Below, in pieces: positions 14,201 through 29,200 of a DNA stretch of 64,000 nt (its first letter is position 1; every line of letters starts with the position of its first letter). Both the position numbers and the translations under genes were made by a program. Under the pieces are notes generated by a model. That model was not told where the DNA came from, searched no databases, and saw only the letters and a list, made by a program, of their open reading frames with translations. The stretch covers positions 3,877,231 through 3,941,230 of the forward strand of contig OX419346.1 in assembly GCA_948470475.1 (NCBI GenBank), written 5' to 3'. Source of the stretch: Galaxea fascicularis. Taxonomy: Eukaryota > Cnidaria > Anthozoa > Scleractinia > Euphylliidae.

Positions 14201-17200
14201 GAATTTGGGCCTTTGCCATGTTTTTAGATGTCACGGGTGAGGCCATGGATGTTACGCCTGCTTCAGAACTTAATGACAGTCCTACATTTAGCCTGCATTG
14301 AGAAAGAAAAACAAAAGATTCTAAAAAAGGGTCCAAGAGAAAGCTAATTAAAATGCACCTACAGCTCCACCGTTCCCTAAGAGGCCGCATACAACAATTA
14401 CTTACCTGGCAATGAAGCGGCCCAAAACTAGCTACTGCTTCTGTATGAACGTCAGGAATTTCCAGGTAAATCGTATACACAGCACTGCAAAGGGAAACAA
14501 AAATAACAATAGATTTCTAGCTACATAACTCTCCTTCACCTGAACGATTTCCGAATTTAAACATTGTTAACTCGTAACGTTTTTCTTGTATTTAAGGAAA
14601 CAATTCAAAAGACCATAAACCTGTCATCCAAAGCCCACCCTACACAGGAGAAAAATGTTGCAGCATTTACTTGACTCTTTTAGACGGATCAAGGCTATGC
14701 TTCTGGAAAAGACGTTGGGGGCCCGTACCCTCTAAACCCTTGAGATCCAGGGCGTCCGGCAAATACGTTTGGTGCAAAAACCACTATTTCCTGATCGCTC
14801 AAAGACAAAACTAAATAGCCAGGGGCCACCGGGCTCTGTTACAGCACATCCCTGTGGATGGATGGATGGATGGCGCAGATTTAAGACAAAGTTGGGGTAC
14901 AGCTCGCGGCACCTCGTTAACATGGCTTAAGGAAAACCAACACAATCAAACTAAAAATAACGTTTATGTAAACGACGTTTGGACAGGTAAATCACCTTAA
15001 TGACGCAGGCCATATTTCGTAGTCATTTGTATTGCCAGGCAAGAACAATTTATTGTTTTCGCGGTGTTTACTGCTAAACCAAACCAGTCTGTATCCTCGC
15101 ACATCCCCCGACAGTTCATTCACGCTCCAACTAACCACCACCTCACCTTCCTCGTCACCCGTTTCACTGCACGGGCTGTCCCGTAGGGATCCTACGGGTT
15201 TGCTGGCACAGTACTTTGCACTCAGTGAAACGCCCCAGTCTTGGCGAGGTAAGGTTATTTCCACGGCATCAGAGGAGGATTCTTCAAAACATTCATACAG
15301 AGACCTGGCCCTCTCTTCGTCTGTGTCGGTATCACTGACGGCAGTTTCGAGATTGCCCGCTGGGTTCTATAGGAGGCCAACGGAGGTAAATTAATAATAA
15401 CAGGAAATGACCTCTTAGAGGTATGGTATAGGACTCCTGGCTTCTGCAAGGCTTGGAAAACCGGATTAAGCCGTCTAGATAAATGTAAAGTAATCCATCA
15501 AAAGCAGAGCTAGAGAATGCTGTTTATTTTGCGCGGGTAACAGGTGGTTCTAACTTCTCAGAGCAATAATGTCCTGTGGTACTCTTTAATTTGCTGAACA
15601 ATGGGGTTGGTCAGTGGAATTCAATGAAAATCTTAAAGTGAGACCATACAGTGCATTGAATGCACTGTATGGTGTCACTTTAAGAATAAGCAATAGTTCC
15701 CTGTGGTTCTGTTTATTATGCTGCACAAGATGGTTCTAACTGTTGACGGTCTGTGGATGACATATACTAGAGAGTGACTATTCAAAAGTTACTGATCGGT
15801 ACTCTCCTGTGGTTCTGCTTATTATGCTGTATAAGGTGGTTCCAACTTTTTGAGTCTGTGAATGAAAAGCTAAAGTGTGACCGTTCAAATGAAAGCTACT
15901 AATCAGTGGTGCTGTTTGTTATGTTGTGCAAGGCGCTCCCTCAAGTATGACGATTCAAATGGGGACTTAGTAACACTGTTTATTACGCTGAACCAAGCCT
16001 CTCACCTTTCTCTGACTGCCATCCGTCTTTTCAGGACCAGTAATAACCACCAAGACACAACTGTACTTCATACCGGACTTGCACTTCTTCAGGGAGACGC
16101 TTGTTTTGTTAGGGGCCAGCCGCGCGTACACGCGTCCGTTCACCTCCAGGCGGTAACCCATCAAATCGCGCACGCGGCCACGCGCGGGATCCTCGTCAGC
16201 TGCACACTGTGAATCCAAGACTGCACAAAATATAATTAGGCGATGTAAGAATGGCAGTTTCGGAAAGGCGCTAGTGTTACCGTATGAATTGAATAAATTT
16301 ACATAAAGATAAAAATCAGGACGCCTTGATAAAAGAAGAAAAGAAAGAAAGAAAGAAGAAGGACGAAATGGAAAAAAAAAGATAAACAAACAAGCACATT
16401 AATAACTGATCATGACCTCGTTGCGGTTTAATCAACGTGATTCGTCACAGTCGTCACCCGTTCTGTGAGAGTCTACACACAGCCCGAAGCAACCACAAAG
16501 TACGCGGGAAGCAAACAAAAAAGTACACCCGCAAAACTACTTCACTAGTGGGTAAGACGTCAATCTCCTTACCAGGCCCAAGAAGCAGAGGTCGTGTCCA
16601 TGACAGCTGGATCTGAGTGGCAGTAAATCCACTGACCAACAGCACAGGCGGCTCAGGCGGAGCGGCCGTGCAAACCAAGATGGATGGTGACAGGTACAAT
16701 TGCTGAATTTCCGGTGGTTTTTCGCTCAGAACACTACTGATAACCGAATTAGTGTCACCATCGTCGCTTTCAAAATCATCGGCGTACGAGTAATCTACGA
16801 AACTTGTGACGGCTTGTACAACGATTTTGTAAACTGTGCCAGGTTCAAGACCACGAAGTTCCGCTTCGCAGAACACATTGTCAATTACCAGTTCCTTCCC
16901 AGCCTCCTTTGCGTGCCCCATTCGACCACGTGACCTCCTACGCAGCTGCCTGTTCGGCACATAATGCACTACATAGTGCTGGATAGTAGATAGACCATAA
17001 ACCACAGCGGGCTGCCATTTGATGGCAATGGAAGTCGGTGTACGCGATTTTAAGTTTACTTTCTCTGGCGGATCCACGCCGTTTGTCCATGCGGAAAAAA
17101 AAGCAACAGAACCATCGCTTAATTCTTGTATCTCAGACAAGTCTTCTTCGGTCAACGCTTTAAATGTAAACGTATACTCTGTTTTAGGAGCCAAACAGTC

Positions 17201-20200
17201 AAATGTAAAAGTGCATGTTTCGGGTTGCAACTGAAAGACTGCACCTTCGTCATCTTTCTTCTTTACGTTCACACCAATAGCCGCAACAGGCACATCGTGT
17301 TCTGCAGGACAGTCCCAAGCTAGTTTAACACTCTCTTCCGTAGCTGATACAACGCAGACGTTGGTCGGTGGGCCTGGTGGAGAGGCTGTCTTGAACGCGA
17401 CGGACTGGGACTGAGCTACGTTTATTGGATGTTCGTTGTAGTTGTCATCATTGATGTGAGGCGCGAAACATGCTAATATCACGTGATATTCGGTTCCTGG
17501 TTCAAGACCTTTGACACTGAAAGGGTTATCTGCGAAAAGAAACAGGTTTTCTCGGGTGATACACAGATTTAAGAAATTGTCCAAGGAATTTCCTTCGTTA
17601 TATATGTTAAGAATAGAGTACAACGCCGAGTATGCGAAGTCTTTCATGTAAATTTTTTTTTATACCCGAAAGGATGTACTTTTGAGAAAAAGAAGACTTC
17701 TTTTCTCTTGAAAGCGAAGGCGACATAAGTAAGGAAAAAGGAGAAACAGCAACTAACGGAAAAGTTAACGTCGAAATCTTATAGATTTTACGTTTACCTG
17801 TTACATCCATCTCAATGGCAGAGCTCTTGTCATGGCTTGTTTTCCAGTACAACGCCCGCAGAATATCGGGCTCAACAGAATGGTCAGAAGTGTCATCTAA
17901 AGACCAAGTGACGGACACAGACCTGCACCCTAACTTGATCACTTCAAGAGATGAAATGGCTTTCACTAAGTTGGAGTACTGAATCACTAAAGGTGCATCT
18001 GTCGCGCATGCGTAAGGCCTCACTTCGTCCGTTGACCCTTTGCCGGAAAGAAAGCTCGAGCTGCTTTCAACGCCACTGTCGGGTGGGTCGTACGGGGGAG
18101 GAAAATATCGCGATTTGTCTACCTGTTGGTTGTTTGGTGATATAAATGGAGCCGGAATGTCGTTAGTAACGGCAGCCAACTGAACGCAGATTACGTCTCC
18201 TGGTGTGAAACCTGTCAGCTTACTTTGCAGTTGTTCTGGAGGGAGAATTTCCCCAGACCATCTATTGTTCACGTGAAGAATGTACCCCTGAAAAGATGTC
18301 AAGAGAGGAAAAAATCATAATGTTAACAAAGATATTTCGGTAACGTACGAACGATCGAATGATCGAACACACGAATGCACGCACGAACACGACCTGGCAT
18401 GGATTGCTTTTAGTATCGGGAGAGGCATGGAGGCAAAAAAACGAATACAAAAACAATAACAAACATGGTGAGCTTACAAGTGAAACAATCGTTTCCCATT
18501 GTAAAAAGGTGAGACAAGAAAGTCACTTTAAAATCTGCCGCCAAGTTCGAACTTTTGACAATCGACGCTTTCATAAACGAAGTTACTAACGCCAACAGGG
18601 GAATACTCCAAACATTTTTACAGTTTCGACCATAAGTTGCCTAACTTAATTCTATGATTTCATATCACAAAATAATCCTTTCCCGCAAAACTCTTTTTTC
18701 TCTATGACCAGCATCATAACGTACCCCTAACGTTACTCCTCCATATTCACGCGATCTAGTCCACGACAATGTAATTCCTGATTGGTCAATCCGAGAAACA
18801 CGTACTATCGGTGCAGATGGTGGACCAGCACAGAAGAGCTCCAAAACATTCGAACTATCACCATAGCAACCACAAATGTGCATCTTTTCTCCACGTCCAA
18901 CGTCAATCACACGAGGATTCAGATACGACTTGAGGAAAACCTCGTGCTTCTGACCAATTTCCAAATTTGAAATCGTGAACGAGTATTCATTGGTGAATAT
19001 GTCTGTTTCACCATCCAGCGGATATTCCCCGTAAATCATGCCATTTACAAAGACACGATAGCTACAGTGCGCCTGTTCTTCTGGGCTGATAGTGATCGCA
19101 GGCTCGGTTTGTTTCCAGGCGATGCTTATGCTACCAACCGTCGCGGAGTCCTTGTAATAGATTTGAGGTGACTTGGGAGGGGTGGGGCAGTGAATGTGGA
19201 CAGTATTTGATAGATTGCTATCACCTTCACTATGCCCTGTGAGTGCTATCACGTTGAAGTGATGATCTTTACCTGGTAAATAAAACAGTGGGCAGTTAGT
19301 GAATGAAATTTTTAAGTTCGGGCTTTTTCACGCCTTAATCGCTCGCTATTAAGAAGCCAGTGCAACTTCCAGAAACAGTACAACAGTGTTAGTATAAAGA
19401 AGAAACAAGCAGGGATGGAAATAACAGCCAGTGATCGGTAATTACCGAGTCAAATTTGCCAGCCAAAAATGAAATGAAATTAAACCTGGACAAAGCTACC
19501 CGCTAATCACCTAACAATGTACGAACGAACTAACAAACGAGCTACCGACGACCGACCGACTGACCAAATGTACAAACGAACGAGCGACCGACCGACCGAC
19601 GGACGACCGACCGACCGACCGACCGAACGAACAAATGTACCAACGTACGCACGAACGAGCGGACGGACGCAAGAACGGACAAATCGATGGATGAATGAAT
19701 AAAAAACTTATTTGGTAGTAGATCCTCTAACTTTTAAAGTCGCGTGCCGTGGGTTAACGCTAAGCCTGATGTTAAAATTTCCGACCTCTGAGAAGAAAGC
19801 TAGTAGATACTGATTTATCATCTGGTTGTTACTTTATTGAGCCGACACTAGAAAATAAAATAAATTACCAGATAATTATTTCTAAGAACTGAAATATTTT
19901 GTTTTAAACTAGGATATCCCTGTAAAAGAAATGTGTAAACTAGCCTGGTACCAACCTTCCGCTAAGTCATTTGTGGTCACACTAAGAGTTTCACAGTCTA
20001 AATCCTCCCTAGACACCACCCCATTTCTCAGCAATCGGTATCCCACAATAGTCGCTTCACCGAATGAGACGCTGGGCTTCCAAGAAATAGTAACCTAGAG
20101 TGAAAAGGTAGGAAGAAAAAAACATGGTGATTTCCTCTTCGCTGACGTTTCAGCCATATTTGTACAAAAAAAAAAATAGAAAACGCTGACACAGATAAAC

Positions 20201-23200
20201 AAACAAACAACCATAGCAAATTAAAAAAAAAAAAGAAAACGGGAAACTTAACCCAATTAACAAATGATGGTAATGAAACTTAACCATTTTTATCGGTTTC
20301 TTGTCCTCTCATAAAATCTGACCGAAAACAACAACAACAACAACATTGGCAAGGGAAAATACATCGCTCTTTATCCTGTCCTCTTTATTGGCCCCTCTTA
20401 AAGAACAACACTCATACAGGGCAAGCCAAGAACTGTAATGAACAAGTAACATTACGTTTTTTATTTTAGGGGTGGGGAATGATACCTCTGAAATATTAGG
20501 TCTCGTAAACTTTTCTTGTGATCTCGAAATCTCTACAGCCTTCGAGAAGAGTCTCGTTTGTAGTGCATTTATTTCGGTCTCGAAGTGTTGCGGGTTTGGT
20601 CTTGGTCTCGGATTTTCAAACAAGGATCTCGGCGTCTCGGCGAGTCTCGCATTTTACTACTTGTCACCCCTTGTTTTAACATACCTCTTTGTGTTTAAGG
20701 TCTGTAACGCGAATCACCGGAGGCTTTGGCGGTCCTGGCATTGTAAATGGGACCACACTTGAAAGGGAGTCGATAGCACAGGGCATCAATTGACACAGAA
20801 CTGCCAGTCTGGTGAAGAAACGATTAAAATAAAAGAACATCACCAAATAAAGTTTGCGCACATTTGTAACAGGAGGGCTACAGCTACAAACAGAGTGGTT
20901 TCCAAATGATTTCCGTAAAACAAACATCAAAATGGTGAACGAAAATGAATGAACTATGGGAAGCGCATTCTGGTACTCGCCAACTGATGATTTCAAAAAA
21001 GCAAAACCGTTTTAGGTTACTGTTTTCATGAGACGGGGTGGAAAGTAGGACACCAGTCAGATCCATCTGGAACATCTTCGAAACGTTAGAAAAAAATCGA
21101 AATGACAAGAGACATCGATAACTGACGCTTGCCACTTACGCCTGCCTAAACACTTAGTACATGGTCTTAGATTACTATGTGTTTGCTTCACCATAAAACA
21201 GAAAGCTGCAAACGAGAAGAGCAAACATTCATTCTCCAATTAAATTAGCACTTCCACTCACCACTGAGTTAAGCGAAAAAAAAATTCACTCTTGGTCCCT
21301 TTGCTCACAGTTTATAAAACACAAGGGCTAACGCTCAAAATGTCAGCTCTCGAATTTTTACGTAGACCAATTATCTTTACCAGCTCGGCTACTAAAACAC
21401 AAATTTTGTTTTCATAACCTTTGTGGTGACGTCCGCCAAAGACCAATTGTTTAGCCTCTGCATAATTGTCGTCAAAACACTCCGCCCAAGTACAAGTAAG
21501 CGATATAACTTTATGGAAAGCTTACCTGTAATTACAGCGACGTTTCAAACCGGTTATCTCTACAACTGTGTTGGTAGTACGCCAAACGTGCTGTCGCAGT
21601 GAATCCTGAGAAATAAGAGAAAAAAAATGGTCTAAAGAACCACTGTCACAGGACTTCTTGTTATAAGTTTGTCAAATTGTGAGTAAGTACTTCTTTTTTT
21701 TATACGAATGACCTACGCACAACGAAGAGGTAGATTTAAATTATTTCTTGGGAGGAAAAGTAGTCTTCGAATACATCCGCCTCTTATTGTGTGGAAAGAC
21801 CACAGTAGGCTGCATTCGCAAGCTAAAGGAAGATAAACTAGCACCATTTTACTAAGATTTTCCAAGATACAATGAACCCAACTTTTTCAAGCTACAATCA
21901 TTGATCCACTTAAACTTCATTATCCGTGGCTATAGATAACCGTAAATAGCTTCAATGCACATGTTGAACACCTCACAAGAAAACTACAAGGTTCAGTCGT
22001 TGGAAATTCATATATTTCGTTTATCCAAATCATGACACAGTGCCCCTTAAAAAGGAAACGTGCACTGAACTTAACTGCCTTGTTTGAATTAATTAAAGTT
22101 CAGTCCATACGGACATTGACTAGAGAGCACCGTGACCATTTAGTGATTACGTACGTTCGGCTTTGACCACATCGACTTGACTGGACTGTCCTCGTAGTTG
22201 AAACTGAAAAAAAAAAAAAGATGTAGCAAGACTAAATGTTAGACAGACAATGACACACTTCGCCGATCGCAAATAAAAATACATAAACATGGGATTGCGT
22301 AAAATAACAAAACATCTTGAAAAAGTAATAATTGTTACAATGTTAAAAGAGAATATACCCTAATCTGCGCGTAGGCTTGAATTCAGACTCTTTAGAACCG
22401 CAACTTTTCGTTCTGTTCGTTTTCCTTTTTAGGGGTGGGGGGAGGGGGAGGGTGGGGAGGGGGGGGGGAGTCATCGAGAGACGACGACGATGACGGCGAC
22501 AAACAAACAAACAAACAACTACAAAGCCGAACTTAACCTCTTACGTCAACTAAAATCGAAATTTCTTTTGCGCCTTCAAGTAATTATAAAGAACTGAGCA
22601 ATTCCGAATTGCACTTTTTGAAGGGCCTTCAAAAAGTGTACCCTTTAACCCCTTAAAGCCGGCGACCAGTGTTTTAATTTCTCCTCATAGTAACCCTGTT
22701 CAATAAAACATAAAGGTTGAAAGAAACAGCTCCCCTTTCGGAAGAGATTAACAAGTAACCGCAAAGGTCTTGATCATTTAACAATTTCTCCCCATCATCA
22801 CCATAAAAAATGTATGGGGAACATCGTGGAGAAAATACATGCATACTGATATTAGTGTTTAAAGGATTAAGCTCAGGAAACTTACCAAAAACTGCTGTTT
22901 ATATTGCTTTGAAATTTACTTCCGAGTACCAGTACAGAGTACACAATATCCCAGTCACCGATCTGTTCAGGGAGTAGGGCCCATTCCCACTCCAAAGTCA
23001 CCGTTCCTGAAGACGTTCCTTTGATTACGAGGAGAGGTCTGGGCAGCAGCTGTTCAGACACATCATTGGTGGTTTCTTCAAGACCGCCGGCATCCGATTC
23101 TGCAATCAAAGCAAAGAAAGGCCGAATGAATACAGCAGGGCTTCTTTGGAATTGGAGTGGAAAACTAAATCGTTGTGAAACTTTGAATCTTCCAGCGAAT

Positions 23201-26200
23201 TGCAAAAAACGTGTTATAATTGTGAACCAGCGTTACGATATCGACGTGTGAAGGATTAAACCTGGACGAATATGGTTTTGTATTCCCATTTTACGTTGTC
23301 TCGAGATTTCGGCTAAAGTAAAATGTCTCTCCGAAATTTCACCAACATCCACAAAATCAGGCAGTGAAATTTCCCTTTGCCGCATTTTCGTTTCGTCGCA
23401 AATTTAAAAACAAAAAAATTGTCCTACTGTTGACAAAAATTAACGAAAGTAAGGTAAACACATAGGCCACAAACGTTTGGTGGGTATAGAAGCAAGGTTC
23501 TATTAGACGTTAAAGAAATGGTGGGGAGAAAGTAATTACCTTGTTTGGGCTCGTTTGTGCCACTTTTCTCGCCTCTTTGCTTGCTTTCCTCGACGTTTTC
23601 AAGTTTAAAACCCTCACCTTCTCCCACGTTACAAGGTAATAACGGCCTGAGATCTAACCCAGGATCTTCTACATCAAATGTTGGCACCTCTGTGGTTTCA
23701 AAATTGTTTGTTTTGTCACCATCATTCTTAACAGACCCAAAGCTACTTGACGCAGACCAAGTGTCTCCCTGTAAATCATCTTTCTTCTTTTCATTTCCGG
23801 CAATTTCCTCGGGTAGAACACACGCATCAATAAGACTTTCCATGTTATTTGCTTCCTTAGCTGTAGCTACGACGGTCTGAGCTTCCAGTCCCTTGCTCTC
23901 GATAGTTTGAACCCCATTGCCGAGTAAACTTGCATACTGGAGGATTTGCTCACTTGGATTATCTAATCCACAAACCAAACTGTGCGCAGATTCATTTAGA
24001 TTGCCACTGATTTCTTTCCCTCCGACGTCTTCTTCTTTGGGACAATTGCTTTCATTTACCACTTCGTCCGGCGGATCGTCCGGCTTTTGAGCAGTGTCCG
24101 AGATCACGGTTATTGCTTCTAGATTCTGGCTCTGCCATTCCGCTTGGGCTTCACCTTCAAACTTATTGCCTACGCTCAACTCGTTGCTATTTGGCGTCTC
24201 TTCCAAAGAAAGGTTCGAAGTTGGCACAATAGGATATGCGTCTTCCTTTATGAGCGTAGAAACGTCATCTTGGCTTCCCACGGCACTGCGTTCCACCTTC
24301 CTTTCACTGCCATCAGTAACACTTTCCGAGTCATCCGATGCCATCGGCAGATCGTCAGTCTCCGAATTGTTCTCGGCTTTAACACTCGTCTCAGATTTCA
24401 CGCCATCCGTTTTGTCCAGACACTCACCTATTTCATCTTCTCTCCCTGTCTGAGCCGCAAAATCCGAAACAAGTTCTGCTTGATCGGAATAGGTTCCTTC
24501 TTCAAAATGTTGTTCTACTGTTTTTTCGCCGTCGAAATTATTGTCGGGGTTAACTTGGGTATCAAAGTTGTTACTTCTTTCGGAACGGACTTCACCCGCA
24601 GATGTTGCGTGACCAGCACCATTTCCACCCGCTGCGTGACCGCTCATGTCATTTTCGCCCGCTGCGTGACTTGTGACATTATTCTCATTCGATGACTGAT
24701 CACTTACGTCTTTGGTTGATTCTTCATTACTCTCTTGTTCTCCATCAGTCCAAAACTCAGAATCATTTTGTTCATCAAATGTATCTGTTTCGCTGTCCAA
24801 ACTCGATCTATTTTCGGACTTTTTGACCACTTTGTTTACAGCACCGTTTGCATGAGAAAAGTCGCCATTCTGTTGCGACAGCTGATGAGTTTCGTTACTC
24901 GATTCAACTTCGTCTTCATCTGCCTGATTCGATCTGACATTATCAATTGGCTCGTTAAGCACAACGATGTTACGTTCTGTTTGCAGTTCGCCCTCATAAG
25001 CGGGTTCCGAAATAGGCGGCGGACACTCTGCCATGTGTAGTGCTTGCGATGCTACCCGCGGCTCCTTTTCTAAAACAACTTCACCAGGCTCTTTTAAAAC
25101 AGAAGAGCCCAATTCATCCACCATCTCACTGAGAGCTTCACCATTTCCCGAGCAGTCACGTTTGTCTTGCTGGAAAGATTCATGTGGTGAAGTATCGAGC
25201 GTTTCCTGATCTGCGACGAGAGGACTCTCTCGTGAAACGCTCTCCCCATCAGAGCGATCTAGGATCTCAGAATGAGATTGTAGTTCGACCGACTGTGTAT
25301 CAGTTGCGTCTACTGGAGCTTCTGTGAAAGTGACATTTGCTAAACCACCAAAGAAACCAAAACGCTCAGCATCAATTGCATCGTCCTGTTCGCCCTTGTC
25401 AAACGACTCGACAACTGTATTTGTTTTGGTCGCTTTTGGTTCTGATTCGACACCAGGCGTGGCCTGCAACGGTGCGTCTCCCATAACGTGTGACTCAGAA
25501 ATAACTGTATCTAATTGCTCTCCCTCGGGAATTGACTGCAGTTTGCCGAATGAAGATTTCACAGAAAGCTTCGCGACACTCGACTCTTCTGCGGGGGGAG
25601 GCGTTGGCTTCAGGTTTTCAGCCACCAATAACAGCTCTCTAGCGAGAGCAGCATCATCAAGGCCATCCCCGCCTGACTGGTAAATTACGTCTTGTGCCTT
25701 TTGAAGAGCACTAAGAATTTCCTGAGGAACGGGTAACGAAAATTCTACTTCATTGGAATACAATAACAGATCAGATCCTGAAAAGAAAAAGAAAATGCTA
25801 AATTACAAAGATGCCGCACGTAATATGTAGACTTAAAGGAGTATTCACAATGCCACTGAGGTTTTCAAGTCGGGGGTTTTGCAAATCAAACGAGTAAGAT
25901 AATCGTATGAGATAAAAACCGGAGCTGGATAAATCGAGAAGATTGTCTTTTATAACCACACACACAGCTTATTAGCAAGATATCGAAACCAGTCCGAAAT
26001 ATGCCAACACGAAATTCATTGCTCACCATTAATACCACAGATCGCATTTAACAACATGCAAATTTAAATTCAACGATATAAATGGCGAGATCTTTAGCCC
26101 ATGTAAATATCACGTTTGAAATAAAGCACACAAGAAAAATCTCCCTGACAAATGTAAGCAACTTTATAGAAGAATTTAGAAAACAACCTATAAAAACTTA

Positions 26201-29200
26201 GGCGAAACCTGTCCTTTTGATACTCCACAGAAACAAGAAAACTTTTTAACACTATTTTCACGGTGTTTGTACAGAATAAATTTAAACATTCGCATAATCT
26301 TAAAGAACCTCGAAACAGCAGAGGAAACCAAAACATGAGGCTATCGTTTCCACTGAATTTAGAGAAAAGCTACAAGACACTAAATTAAACAATGCAATTA
26401 AAAGTTATTGCATTATTAAGTTATAAGTCAAATTCTTTAAAAGCGGTTAGCTGGCGCCATAATAGCAGGTAACACAAAAAGGAGGATGGTTTACACGAAT
26501 AAATGTCAGCTTGAAAATTTATACCTGCCAAAACATCAACTATGTACTTTTTGTAAATAATAGACTGTTTGTTATCAACAAATACTAGGTGTATTGTTTG
26601 TGTTGTATCATCTATTGTTTCGTTATTCAATCACTGATCGCGGCTGGAAAGCTACGGGGTCCCTCATTTAAGAGGCATATTAGACCTTATTACTTTTAAC
26701 TTTCATGGTGACGACAGAAGAAGGCCAAACTCACCATGCAAATGAGAAGCTACACATAGCGTGTAGACCTCGTTTTCCAAACTGCTCTCAAACAGCACTC
26801 TACAGTACTGGCTCTCAGGTTCGGGAATGATCTTCATAAAAGAATGAAATGATAATGATTACCTTTGGTTCAGCAATAAAGTGTAGTCGGGTACAAGAGT
26901 AAAGACGTTTTCTCTTTGGGTTCTATGCTGCTCTGCTTAAATTAGACAATGTCACGGGCCAAGTATAGTGTCTGAGGAAAACTTGCTTAAAGCCCATAGC
27001 ATTTAACGAAAAGAGAAGAAAGGCGGCTTTAGATATATTTGCAGCGTTCACTTGTTGCTGTGCTGGATAGTAAAGCACAGCGTTCACATACCTGTTCACC
27101 AAAGGGCTGTCCATTAATAATGACAGAATAAGCTACCACGTCCTCTGTGCCGGGATCACGGAAGGCAGGCCATAATATCACCAGGGACTGAGGGGTAGAG
27201 GAAACTTCAAGGGACACAAGGGGTCCCCCTGAGGACGACTGAACGGGACACGATATAACCTACAAATGAAAAAAACGATCTTATGCACCTACTGATCACT
27301 GTTAAGCCGGGGTGGGAGTGGGTGTGGGGAAAGGAGGGAGGGAGGGAGGGGTGGCCTCCACTTTTGAGGTCTGAAGGCTTATACACACGAGGGGTTTTGT
27401 TCCAGGAGCATGCTCCAGGGTCAGTTTCCACGACGTGTACAAACAATTTGCTCCGGGAGCTTGCTCCCAAATATTTAACCGATTTAATGTTTTGGAGCGT
27501 TTTAGAGGGTGGATATTCTGCTCCCGAGAATAAATTACGCCCGTGAAATTATTGGTCATAGGGAGGAGCTTTGCTCCCGGAGTTTGCCCCTGGAGCAAAA
27601 CCGAGGACCAAAACCCCTCGTGTGTATCGGCCTTTATGTAGCATGGCGCAAAGGTCTTAAAGTGTATAAAGCAACGTAGCCCAATCTAAGTCATCACTCT
27701 ACACCTGTTAGTAAGTACAAAATAATTTCCCAGGCACTTAGGAACTTAATGGGCGCTTCACTAATATGTCATAGGAAATCGAATGATATCTTAGGATCCC
27801 ATTTTTAGCATTTTCCCAATATCAACATTTGCCGACGGCAAAAAAATCTCGTCGAATACCTCCCGATTATTGTTGAATATTTTCAGAGCTGAACAACAGA
27901 GAAATCGGTTATGAACACATTTGCTTTCCAGTGTAAAGGTCCCATGCGTCTGCAGGGAAGATAAAGGTAACGTCACACAATTAACCGCTCAACCAATCAG
28001 ATTGCGGCAAACTTTTTATTTCAGCTCCGAAGTCAACAGATTTTATGCGGTTAAAACCAAACAGATTTCGGCCATTTGGGTGGCTATTAAAAAACGTATG
28101 GTGGTTAAAACCGAACGCATTTTGGCCATTTGGATGGTTACTCAAAAACGTATGGTGGTTAAAACCAGACAGATTTCGGCCATTTGGCGGATAGTTATTA
28201 AAGAAATATGGTGGTTAAATCCAAACAGATTTCGGTCATTTGGGTGGTTATTAAAAAAATTATGTTGGTTAAAACCAAACAGATTTCGGCCATTTGGGTG
28301 GTTATTCCAAAAAGTATGGTGGTTAAAACCGAACAGATTTCGGTCATTTGAGTGGTTATTCAAAAAAGTATGGTGGTTAAAACCAACCATATTACGGCCA
28401 TTTGGGTGGTTATTCAAAAAAGTATGGTGGTTAAAACCAACCATATTTCGGCCATTTGGGTGGTTATTGAAAAATGTATGGTGGTTAAAACCAAACAGAT
28501 TTCGCTGATACTTTCAAAATTGCACTTCACATACCACTTCGTTAGAAAGCTGGGGTTCAAATGAATCATGGGTAGGGAACACTGCCAGTACCACGTGATA
28601 GACTTTTCCACCAATCAAACCACTGATCACCAGGCCTCGACAGTGCGGACGAAACCAACCTCCGTAAGGCGTGCCGTTCACGTAAAGCTGAATTGGAAAA
28701 ACAAGAAATAAAAAAAAGAACAAGTTGCCTTCTAGAATGCATATTCAAATTTGCCAGTTTATCTATGTGGCAAACAAGATGCTCGGACGAAATAAAGGAA
28801 TGAAGGAAGGAAATTTGGGTGTACGCACGTTTTAGTGACAATCAAGTTTCACTACTCATCGTTCCTTCATTATCTCTGAAAAATGCGCGTCCTAATCTCA
28901 ATAGCTCCTTGCTTTGAAATTACCTCTGCGTACGGAGGCCGGCCTAAGCAGGTTAGAAGAATTCTACCTTCGCCTCATTCCGTGGTCAGTTGTTATGTAT
29001 ATTTATATAACAGACGGTGCAGACAATTTGTCAATTTGTGTGTACTCTGATAAAGCATGGAGGACGTCAAAAGGTGGAAAGAACATTCTTACCCATTTTG
29101 GCGTCATCCGTGCGTTAACATTAAACATGCACTAACAAATGGAATCTATTTGGTTATTTGGTAGACAGCTAGACTGCTTGTGTTTTGACCAAACAAACAA

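Noticed and set aside
24144..24695. 183-codon plus-strand frame and neighbours at 24.0-25.7 kb
   Set aside because: Shadows of the long acidic exon 32 on the other strand.
27921..28508. 195-codon plus-strand frame
   Set aside because: Mostly the 54-bp minisatellite; no start context, no family, and inside an intron of the minus-strand gene.
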